In this document: positions 15,176 to 23,600 of the stretch, in pieces
Layout: each line of letters begins with the position of its first letter
Position numbering within the stretch: the stretch's first letter is position 1
NCBI GenBank assembly: GCA_965208395.1
Contig: CBDBON010000003.1
Coordinates: 1,426,001-1,490,000, forward strand
Length of the DNA: 64,000 nucleotides
Reading direction: 5' to 3'
Source: CBDBON01 sp965208395
GTDB taxonomy: Bacteria > Chloroflexota > Dehalococcoidia > Lucifugimonadales > CBDBON01
The notes under the pieces: model-generated
What the model was told of the DNA's origin: nothing
Seen by the model: only the letters and a program-made list of their open reading frames with translations
The model's database searches: none
Program-made: the position numbers and the translations under genes

Positions 15176-15961
15176 ATGCCGGTTATCGATTACGAGGTGA
15201 GAGACAAGATCGCATATGTGACCCTGAACAGGCCTCGTTCTCTCAACGCAATCAACAATGAGATGTCCAGGGCCTGGAATGAAGTTTGGACGCGATTCCG
15301 AGATGACGACGACGCCTGGACGGCCATTCTCACCGGGGCCGGAGACAGGTCTTTCTGCTCCGGCGCAGACATCAAGGAGATGAGGGCCCATCACGATGGC
15401 GCCAGCATCGGCAATCCCTTCGGCGGCGGTCCCAGGCCGCTGCGTCCCTCGGAAGAGCTGGGTGTCTGGAAACCGATAATCGCAGCCATCAACGGTTGGG
15501 TCATGGGTGGTGGTGTCGTCTTTGCCATGGATTGCGACATACGTATCGCCTCGGAAAGGGCGGTATTCGGCCTTCCGGAGGTGGAACTGGGCATGGTTAC
15601 TACCTGGTGGGGCACCGTGAGGGCCAGAGCCCACATGTCCTTTGGCAGAGCCCTGGAGTTTCTGCTCACCGGCAATCATGTCACGGCTCAACAGGCCGAG
15701 CAGTGGGGTTTCGTGAACCACGTCGTCCCCCATGACCAGCTGATGAGCAAGGCAGAGGAGATGGCTCGCAGAATCAACAGCAATGGCCCCCTGGCAGTCC
15801 GAGGGATCAAAGAGGTGTCCTATAGAAGCCTGCTGGACGGAATCCGAGAGGCAGGTCGGCTGGAAGACGTAATCAGTGTCATCGCCGCCCAGAGCGAGGA
15901 CGTTCAAGAAGGTGTGCAGGCCTGGCTGGAGAAACGCCCGCCCGAGTTCAAGGGCCGTTAG
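15176..15961 (+). CDS. Enoyl-CoA hydratase/isomerase family (crotonase) protein
   Basis: A 261-aa crotonase-fold protein acting on acyl-CoA thioesters. FCSGADIKEM forms one oxyanion-hole strand and VMGGGVVFAM the other. Compared with rat enoyl-CoA hydratase, the glutamate equivalent to E164 is kept (E135 in GLPEVELG), but the one equivalent to E144 is replaced by valine (V115 after GGGV). A classical hydratase uses both, so this may be an isomerase, hydrolase, lyase or a hydratase of another type. GGAGG precedes ATG 15176. It probably shares a transcript with the CoA-transferase. Confidence 0.88.
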   Translation: MPVIDYEVRDKIAYVTLNRPRSLNAINNEMSRAWNEVWTRFRDDDDAWTAILTGAGDRSFCSGADIKEMRAHHDGASIGNPFGGGPRPLRPSEELGVWKPIIAAINGWVMGGGVVFAMDCDIRIASERAVFGLPEVELGMVTTWWGTVRARAHMSFGRALEFLLTGNHVTAQQAEQWGFVNHVVPHDQLMSKAEEMARRINSNGPLAVRGIKEVSYRSLLDGIREAGRLEDVISVIAAQSEDVQEGVQAWLEKRPPEFKGR

Positions 15962-16106
15962 AAGACCCCGAGTTCGAGAACAACTGGGAGTCGGTCATAA
16001 ACATTGCGGCTATGGCCATCACTTCCCACAATAGTTACCACGGCCATGGCGCGGTCCGGCACCCCGCTCCACCAGTCGTCGGAGAAGCGGCGTGCCGGAG
16101 AGAAGA

Positions 16107-18134
16107 CTACGGGCTGTAGCCCGACGGCGTGGACGGAGGCGCCTTCGCTTCGACGCTTCGGACCATGTGGTCAAGAAGGAAGTAGAAGTCGTGATAGGCG
16201 TCAAGGAGGTACAGGTGCCCGTCCAGGTCTGCCGTGAGCGTCCTTAGATCGGTCAGCTCGCCCAGCAGGTGGGAGTAGCCGCCCGAATCGACGTGGGGCA
16301 GTGCGCCGTATCGGTCCGCAGCAAGCCCGACTATCGCGGCCAGACGGAAGAGCGGGTCCCCTACGCCGAAACGGCTGTCCGGCCTGCCGGATACGACCGC
16401 CCGCTGGCCCCGGGACTGTCCGGTGTCCGGCACGACCCACCTGAGCTCGACACTGCCCAGCTCCACCTCGTCCGAGCCGCCTCTCAGTGCCTGGTCATGC
16501 AGCTCCAGCTCGTAGAAGACAGTGGTTGCCGCTCCCGAGTGTATCTCGGCGAACTCCTTCCGGTCCTCTACGAACGTCTGGTCCGGGGTGACCCTGTTCT
16601 CGTATCCGACGATTCGCCACGATCTCACGATGCGCGGGTCCCAGGTCACCTGGGCCCTCGTCTGATCGGCGAACGGAGTGGACAGGGAGACCCAGTTGTC
16701 CCGGCTGAAGGTGGCCCGTGCCTGGTCGACGTTGCTCAGGTACCGGTACCAGCCGTTACCGTGCTGGGCGAGCTGCTCCAGCAGGTAGTCGTTATAGTTC
16801 TCGATGCCGACCCCGACGGTGATGAGCCGCAACGGGTTTCCGCTGTCGCGGTCGTAGGCGGACTCGAGAATGCCGAAGGGACTGGTCGCGTCCACGTTGG
16901 CCACGCCGTCCGACATCAGGACGATGTAGTTGTAGGCCTCCGGGCGCTCCCGGCGGACACGGTCGGCAAGCCTCACGCCCAGGTCCAGTCCGGCCTGCAC
17001 ATTGGTGCTGTTGTTGGGAGTGAGGCTGCCGATCGACCACTCGACCGACGGGTCGTCCGGACCCGTATGTTCGACGGTCAGACGGCCGATCACGTCGGTG
17101 GTGAAGTGCACGACCGCAATCCTGTCCTGGGGGCGCAGGCTTCGCCTGATCGCCTCCGCCGCGGCGCGGGCGATGGCCACGCGGTCTCCGCCTGCCATAG
17201 ACCCCGACGCGTCCAGCACCAGGGTCACGTTCAACGGCGTGTCGTCGGCAACCTGCGGGGCCTGGAAGGCGATTCGCGCCAGGTGCCTCTGGCTTTCCAG
17301 AGGATGGCCCGCAACGTCGCTGGCGATCGCGAATCCCCAGTCGTCCGTCGGAGGCTCGTAGCCGTAGTGGAAGGCGTTGATCCACTCCTCCGCTCTCACC
17401 GAGTCGGGCTCCACCTCGTATCCTGAGCGCGCCCAGTTGAGCGCCAGATAGTAGGACGTGCGGTCGGTGTCGAGGCTGAACGTCGAGACGGCGTCCTCCG
17501 AGGTGAAGACCGCCGGCTGCCGTCCGAAGTCCTTGAAGGTAGTGGCTCCGGGGGCAGCACGTGTAGAATCCCACGGCGCTGGACCTGCCGGGGGTGCGGG
17601 CGCCTGGGGAACCGCAGTCGGTGCGGGCGCGGCTTGTGCCGTAGCCGCTGCAGCCCCCCGGGGTACCGCCCTCACGGGCGGCGCGCCGGCTTGCACCGGG
17701 GCCTTCGGGATCGCCGTGGGGGCCCCCATTACCACTGGTGGAGCCGCCGGGACAGCCGTGGCGGGTTGTGCGGGCGCCGCTGGTGCAGCCGGAGCCCCCG
17801 CTGCTGCTTGTGCCGGAGCTGCCGTGGGCGCGGGAGCCATTGCAATCATCGGCGCCGGCGCCGTCTCCACGCTCTCCGCGCCCTGTCCGGCCATGAAGAC
17901 GAAGACCACGACTACCGCGGCCGACGCCGCTGCAGTCCCTGCCGCTGCCGTCAACACCCTCCACATCCCCGCCGTCCCTCCGCCAAACCATCCGGACCCA
18001 GGCCGCCCCAGACGGCGCTCCAGTCGGGCCCACGTATCCGCGGGGGCCCGAAGACGGCCGGACTCCGCGGCAAAGTAGTCTCGAAGCGTGTGTTCCATCT
18101 CATGGTCGAGCGAATCGTTACTGCCCATCGCCAT
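16107..18134 (-). CDS. Membrane-anchored von Willebrand factor A (YfbK-like) protein, putative anti-sigma partner
   Basis: A 675-aa protein. Residues 1-50 are a cytoplasmic, charged helical segment (HEMEHTLRDYFAAE...WARLERRLG). Residues about 58-82 form one membrane helix (ASAAVVVVFVFMAG). Residues about 88-195 are an Ala/Pro-rich, low-complexity spacer. The rest is a YfbK-type region with a vWA domain whose metal site begins DASGSM (about residue 307) and continues with LMSDGVAN. Its start overlaps the end of the ECF sigma gene by 11-17 nt (ATG 18134 or 18128), so the two are translationally coupled. Membrane anchoring, the cytoplasmic N-terminus and sigma coupling suggest an anti-sigma or sensor role with an external metal-dependent binding module. 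There is no HxxxCxxC zinc-finger anti-sigma motif. That role is inference; the vWA assignment is firm. Confidence 0.85.
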   Translation of the reverse strand: MAMGSNDSLDHEMEHTLRDYFAAESGRLRAPADTWARLERRLGRPGSGWFGGGTAGMWRVLTAAAGTAAASAAVVVVFVFMAGQGAESVETAPAPMIAMAPAPTAAPAQAAAGAPAAPAAPAQPATAVPAAPPVVMGAPTAIPKAPVQAGAPPVRAVPRGAAAATAQAAPAPTAVPQAPAPPAGPAPWDSTRAAPGATTFKDFGRQPAVFTSEDAVSTFSLDTDRTSYYLALNWARSGYEVEPDSVRAEEWINAFHYGYEPPTDDWGFAIASDVAGHPLESQRHLARIAFQAPQVADDTPLNVTLVLDASGSMAGGDRVAIARAAAEAIRRSLRPQDRIAVVHFTTDVIGRLTVEHTGPDDPSVEWSIGSLTPNNSTNVQAGLDLGVRLADRVRRERPEAYNYIVLMSDGVANVDATSPFGILESAYDRDSGNPLRLITVGVGIENYNDYLLEQLAQHGNGWYRYLSNVDQARATFSRDNWVSLSTPFADQTRAQVTWDPRIVRSWRIVGYENRVTPDQTFVEDRKEFAEIHSGAATTVFYELELHDQALRGGSDEVELGSVELRWVVPDTGQSRGQRAVVSGRPDSRFGVGDPLFRLAAIVGLAADRYGALPHVDSGGYSHLLGELTDLRTLTADLDGHLYLLDAYHDFYFLLDHMVRSVEAKAPPSTPSGYSP

Positions 18135-18657
18135 CCCCCTCCAGCTCTTCCCGCAGACGGCCCAGCGCCCGGCTCAGCCGGGACTTGACGGTCCCCTCTC
18201 TCACTCCGACTGACAGGGCCACCTCCGGCACCGTCATGTCCGCGAAGTAGCGCAGTACCACCACCTGCCGGTGCTCCGGGCTGAGGCGGCGCAGCGCGCC
18301 CCGCACCATCTCGTGTCTCGTACCGGCCATCACCGACTCGACGACGTCGGAGGGGTCTTCCGCTCGGTCCGCCTCTTCGAGCGGCGCCATCGAGAGAGAC
18401 CGTCTTCTCCGGTGGGAGACAACCGCGTTCACGAGGACGCGAACGACCCACGGCTTGAAAGGCCGGCCTCGCTGGAATCTGCGAATCCCCCGCCAGGCCG
18501 ACAGGAAGGCCTCCTGTACGTGGTCCTCCGCCACGGCCCTGTCGCCGGTCATCAGGAACGCGGTGCCGTAGAGCGTATCCTTGTAACGTTCCACCAGGTG
18601 CCGGAAGGCGTCGCGGTCGCCGTCCTGGCAGAGTCGTATGGCCTGCTCGTCGGTCAT
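18118..18657 (-). CDS. ECF-type RNA polymerase sigma factor
   Basis: A 179-aa sigma-70 family protein with only regions 2 and 4. Region 2 has FRHLVERYKDTLYGTAF and the AEDHVQEAFLSAWR core-binding/-10 recognition helix. Region 4 has LSPEHRQVVVLRYF and VGVREGTVKSRLSRALGRLR, a helix-turn-helix for the -35 box. The downstream vWA protein overlaps its 3' end. A GGAAC/CGTACT promoter just upstream suggests self-activation. ATG 18657 has GAGGGGGG upstream. Confidence 0.93.
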   Translation of the reverse strand: MTDEQAIRLCQDGDRDAFRHLVERYKDTLYGTAFLMTGDRAVAEDHVQEAFLSAWRGIRRFQRGRPFKPWVVRVLVNAVVSHRRRRSLSMAPLEEADRAEDPSDVVESVMAGTRHEMVRGALRRLSPEHRQVVVLRYFADMTVPEVALSVGVREGTVKSRLSRALGRLREELEGDGDGQ

Positions 18658-18698
18658 CTGCTGCCCCCCTCAGGTCCGTAAGCGGCCCCTCAATGGAT

Positions 18699-18726
18699 AG
18701 TACGCTTCAGGCGCCCGGTTCGTTCC
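18699..18726 (-). promoter_or_regulatory. ECF-type promoter upstream of the sigma factor gene
   Basis: Read on the minus strand: GGAAC (18726-18722), a 17-nt spacer and CGTACT (18704-18699), 42 nt before the sigma ATG. This matches the general ECF pattern of GGAAC -35 and CGT -10, implying autoregulation. Confidence 0.5.
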
Positions 18727-18838
18727 ATGCAGGCTTGGGGGGACACGACGGCAACGGGAAGGACGGTGAGCTCAGACGTCCGTCGGGGGTGCGGAGTCTC
18801 CGGTGACGTAGAGGGAGGAGTTTACGTCTCTCGTCTGC

Positions 18839-20497
18839 CTATCCGCCCTTGTTGCGGATGATAGCCTCGGTAAGGGGACTCGGCGACGGCCGAATGCGGA
18901 CGTTGACGACGGCGGGCCGGTTGGAGTCGAGGGACCGGCGCAATGCCGGCGTCAGCCCGGCCTCATCTTCGACGTGCTCCGAGTGAGCGCCAAGAGCCTC
19001 TCCGATCTTGTCGTAGCGGCTGGGGAGCAGCTCAGTCGCTACCACTCGGCCGTAGAGCTGGTCCTGCTGGTGGTAGTCGATGCCCCAGATGGAGTCGGTG
19101 CCGACCACGATCAGGATAGGCAGGTCGAATCTTACGGCGGTGTCGATTTCCATGGGATGGAAGCCGAAGGCGCCGTCGCCGGTCAGGACGACGACCTTGC
19201 TGTCCGGGAGGGCGGCCTTGGCGCCGACCGCGAAGGGCACGCCCCATCCGATCATGCCCAGCGTGCCGGTGGTGAACCACCGGTCGCGTAGACGGTTGGG
19301 ATAGTAGCCGACGCCGTGGAAGGCGAAGTCGGACCCCTCGAATATGAGGACTGTATCGTCATCCAGCAACGGGCGCAGGCTTCGATGGACGGCCATCGCG
19401 TTCAGCGTAGGCTCGGCTGCGAACGTCTCCAGCTTCGCCACGCGCGCGTCCCGGAGACCCTTCATCTCATCCAACAGGGGGTTGTCGCCCCATGATCGGC
19501 CCTCTGCCTCGAGCGCGAGCTGCTCCACGACCGCGCCCACGTCCGCCATGATCGGCACGTCCACGCCTCTAGACAGGCCGATAAGGTCTCCGGAGGGCTC
19601 GACCTGGATGATCCTGACGTCCGGCGCCAGGGCGGGAGGTCCTCCGAACGATATGGTGAAGTCCAGCTTCTTCCCCAGGAAGAGAACGACGTCCGCCTCG
19701 GACAGCTTCGTGGCAGCGCCGTTGATCCTCGAGTCGGCGTATCCTACGCAGTAGGGATGGTCGTCGGAGACGATCCCGCGGGCCGCCTCCTCCGTAAGCA
19801 GGGGAATGCGTGTGATGTCAAGGAGGCGTTCCAGCGAGGCCCGCGTCGCGGTGTAGGCGGCGCCACCCGCGAATATGATCGGGCGCCTGGCCGACTGTAG
19901 AAGATCGACGGCCTCCCGGATGCACTCCGGATCGGCGAGCACCCGTCCCCTCGCGCGAGCGCCTTGCGGATCGTAGAGCTCGACCTCGTCTTCATCGACC
20001 TCCGCCAGCTGGACATCAAGTGGGATGGTCAGGTGTACTGGCCCGCGCCGTCCCGAGAGAGCGGTCCGGAAAGCCCGCGCGATGTACTCGGGTATGCGCC
20101 GGACGTCCCCGACGAACCAGGCCCCTTTGGTCACCGGCCTGGCCATGCCGATCTGATCGATCTCCTGCATGGCGCCCTGCCCGAGCCGGTCCTGTTCGGC
20201 GCAGCCGACGATGTTTATGACCGGAGACTCCATGTGCTGGGCCAGTGTCAGGCCTGCAATGGCGTTGGCGTGCCCCGGCGTCGTGAACATGCAGACTCCG
20301 GGCTGGCCGGTAATGCGGCCCCAGGCGTTCGCCATGTGGACCGCTCCCTGCTCGTGACGAGTGTCGATGAACCGAAATCCTCTCCGGTCCATCAGGTCCA
20401 TGAGAGGCAGGGTGTGGTCTCCGGCCAGCGCGAAGACGGTGCGGACGCCCTCGGCCTCCAGCGATCGGGCAATGAGATATGAGCCGGTGACCTTCAT
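18839..20497 (-). CDS. Thiamine-pyrophosphate-dependent enzyme (acetolactate synthase/decarboxylase family)
   Basis: A 552-aa three-domain TPP enzyme. The cofactor-activating glutamate is E49 in TRHEQGA. FTTPGHANAIAG replaces the usual SGPG.TN loop. The C-terminal TPP/Mg motif is GDGAFGFHPMEID...VVGTD, with the terminal Asn-Asn changed to Thr-Asp. The family includes acetolactate synthase, oxalyl-CoA decarboxylase, 2-hydroxyacyl-CoA lyase and benzoylformate decarboxylase. No FAD-domain hallmark or small-subunit gene is seen, so I do not call it IlvB. ATG 20497 has an excellent GGGAGG upstream; a frame extension to 20593 is not needed. It is followed by no same-strand gene within 180 nt. Confidence 0.85.
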   Translation of the reverse strand: MKVTGSYLIARSLEAEGVRTVFALAGDHTLPLMDLMDRRGFRFIDTRHEQGAVHMANAWGRITGQPGVCMFTTPGHANAIAGLTLAQHMESPVINIVGCAEQDRLGQGAMQEIDQIGMARPVTKGAWFVGDVRRIPEYIARAFRTALSGRRGPVHLTIPLDVQLAEVDEDEVELYDPQGARARGRVLADPECIREAVDLLQSARRPIIFAGGAAYTATRASLERLLDITRIPLLTEEAARGIVSDDHPYCVGYADSRINGAATKLSEADVVLFLGKKLDFTISFGGPPALAPDVRIIQVEPSGDLIGLSRGVDVPIMADVGAVVEQLALEAEGRSWGDNPLLDEMKGLRDARVAKLETFAAEPTLNAMAVHRSLRPLLDDDTVLIFEGSDFAFHGVGYYPNRLRDRWFTTGTLGMIGWGVPFAVGAKAALPDSKVVVLTGDGAFGFHPMEIDTAVRFDLPILIVVGTDSIWGIDYHQQDQLYGRVVATELLPSRYDKIGEALGAHSEHVEDEAGLTPALRRSLDSNRPAVVNVRIRPSPSPLTEAIIRNKGG

Positions 20498-20634
20498 GTC
20501 ATGCCTCCCTTGGGGTGTCGGGCCAAGAGTATCACGCGAGCACCGGGTGCGCCGCTCCGAGTGCCGACAGACCACAACCTCCAGCCCGGCCACCCTCCTT
20601 GATGGCAGCCTCGCCCCTAAGATGCTTGCACGGA

Positions 20635-23600
20635 TCAGGCACCGTCGTCCGTGACGCGATAGATCGACACCTGATCGGTCTGGAATACTCGGTCCAGCCC
20701 GGCGCCGACCATCCGGTCGAACTTGTCGAGGCCGCGCGCAGGATAGTAGAAACGTTCGAGCGGCCCGACGTAGATGTAGCTCACCTCATACTTGCGGAGC
20801 AACGAGAGCGCCTCCTGGCGGCCGGCAGTGCTGTACAACCTGTCCACATCTTCGATTCGCAGCCTGACCTGGTGGCGGTAGTCCCACCGCTGCTGCTCCT
20901 GGTGCCACTCCCAGCCGACGACGGTCGGCAGCCCGGTGTAGACGCTGATCCGGCTCCCCCAACGGTATGTTGGAGTGTGACCCTCCAGCACTATCGGCGA
21001 GCCCTGGACATTCTCGCGCAGCCATCGTATGCCCTCGAAGTCGGCCTCCAGGTCGATGTCGCCCTCGTGGTCGCGGTACACGGTGCCTTCGACGTAGGCC
21101 GTGCCGTCCAGAGTCAGCGGCGTCGTCTGTCCGTAGAACCGGTCCGCCAGCCTCGCTCTTGTACCGAGCACCGGGTATACCGAGGCGCCGAGCAGCAGCG
21201 CGACCAGCGCCACGGTCCACGCGCCGCTCCGCCAGCCCAGTCCGCCGCGTCTGGCATCATGGAGCAGTCTCCACAGCAGGTAGGCAGAGCCGACGCCCAG
21301 CAGCACCCAGACCTGTATATAGAACTTGAAGACGCTGTTCATCCGGTCGATGTCGCCCTCCACACGGACGAGGTCGAGCCCGATGACGACCGCGAGGGCC
21401 GCCGCGATCGCTATGGATGTGAACACCAGGTGTGGAGCATCTGGCCGCCATGAGAAGAGCCATCGTACGGCCGTCGCGCCGACGAGCGCGAGGAGCACCG
21501 CCGCGAACGGGGTGGTGCTGCCCGCCACTCCCGAGAAGAAGGCTCCCAGAAGGAAACCGGCGCCGACCAGTAGGGCCGCCACTCCCACGACCGTCCAGAC
21601 GCCGCGCGACGAGCCCGGTCGAGCCGCAGCTTCCTCATCATCCGACGCCGCTGCTCCCGCCACCCACCTGATCGCCGCCACCGATCTCGCTGAGGCGGCC
21701 GCCAACAGCTCTCTCGACTCCCTCAGGAAAAAGGTCAGGACGATGAACATGAACGGCCCGCAGATGGCCAGGAAGCGCCAGAGCATCGTCGTGTTGGTGG
21801 TCGACTCCACGCTCGTGAAGAAGGTCTCGTAGCTGAGGTGGAACGGGAGGAAGGCGAGATACCCCGCGCCGAACATGAAGGCGGACTTCGCCGCGGCCCT
21901 GAGCAGCATAGCGAGCCCGAAGCCCCCGTGTACGAGGAACTCCGCCAGGAGTATGGCCGCCGCCCCGATCGCCAGATAGACGGGGAAGTCCCACGCGTTG
22001 ATCAGCCTGAGCGATCCCACGGCGATGCCGAGCGCCGCCAGACGCATCGTGTCCTCCCAACTCCAGACATGGCGGGACGCCCCCGGTCCGGCCCTCGCAA
22101 GGACCACTGCGAGCGCAAGTCCCAGCGCCAGCAGCGTGAACGGGAGGGCCATAAGGTGCGCGTGAAGGTCGGCGAACAGGAAGGTAAAGAAGGGGAACTC
22201 GGTGATGCCCTGTAGGTCTGTCGGCATCATGCGGCTGCTGCGCCAGTAGTCGAAGGCGCCGAAGGGAAGACCCCTGCCGACGACTCTCCACACGCCCTCT
22301 CCGAGCTGTATCGCGCCGTCGAGATTGCCCATGACCGCCACGAACAGCGCCGCTCCCGCTCCGGCAAGAACGGGGGGCCAGCTCGAACGACCGGTCTCAT
22401 CGGGCCGCGTGGACCGCCGCGTTCCCTCGACGAGGTTGTACACGATCGAGAACCCCCCCCCGATCACCAGGGCGAAGAAGGTCGGAACGGCCAGGTTGTA
22501 CGCAACCGTCGGCGCGATTCCGGTAGCCTTGATGAGGACGGCCACCAGGAACTGTCCCCAGTAGTAGTAGTTGAGGTAGCCTCCGCCGAACCAGGGGTCG
22601 TAGGGCGGCATATAGCTGGACTTCACCACCGCATTCAGGTAGGCGAGGTCCATCGGCTTCTCTCCACCGCGCCACGGGTGCCACAGGTCGGGGTTGGCCA
22701 TGCGAAGCAGAACGAAGGCGAGGAACGCGGCAAGGAAGATAACCTCGCCGACCGCCAGGACAGGCCATCTGCGGCGCACGAACTCGACCATCTCGCGGCG
22801 TTTACGCACGGCCATGACCGCGGACGCGACACCAACCACAAGGAGCGCCGTTCCGATAGACGCGCTTGAAAAAGCCATCCATCCGACGCTCGCGAGAAGC
22901 CAGACGACGAGGCCGACGGCGAGGAGCCCCATCACCTTGGCGAACAGGTACCCGCGGTCCGTCAACGGCCCCATGAGCACCAGCGTCATCGGGAGCGCCA
23001 CCAGCGTCATTCCCTGCAGCACCAGCAACCAGCTCACCACCGGAAGACGGCTCGCCCATCCGTCCGGGCGGACGATATCGCTCCACGTCCCCCCCTCACG
23101 CTGCTGCCGGGCTTCCTCTTCAGACATCAACAGGCCGATTCCGCCGACTTCCGCCGGCGGAGCTCGCGGCGCGGCGGCGCGCGACGCCTCCTCAATCGTT
23201 AGTCTGATCGTTTCGGCGTCGAGGCGACCGGTGTTGCGAAACACCATGACCTTCGGATGGTCGTATACCGAAAAGCTCTCGTCGGCAAAGCCGAGGTGGA
23301 GCGCAACCGTAGCCGGCCGGGAGTCCCGCAGCGCCTCCGGCTCAGCCAGCCCCACCCGGCGAAAGGTGTCGTCCACGAGAGCCACTCCCAGAAGTTGGGG
23401 ATAGGCGGTCTGGTGGTCGACCAGCTCGTAGCCGAGACGCCCCCCAAATAGCTCTCGGTAGTAGGCGGTGCTATCGGGATACCGGATGGGCAGCCTCGGG
23501 ATCGTCCCGTACAGCCGGTTGCTGTAGAAGACCAGGTAGTCGGCGTTCGCAAGCTCCTGGGCGATCAGCCTTGTCTTGTGGAAGGAGTCGGCGTCATACA

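Noticed and set aside
17540..17870. GC-rich repetitive tract as a tandem DNA repeat
   Set aside because: It encodes the Ala/Pro-rich spacer of the vWA protein with irregular codons; no unit repeat was found.
20515..21453. Long open frame on the plus strand opposite the giant membrane protein
   Set aside because: It mirrors the codon structure of the minus-strand gene, has no recognisable domain and no ribosome binding site. Similar antisense frames occur opposite many GC-rich genes here, for example 25119-27062 and 8224-9318.
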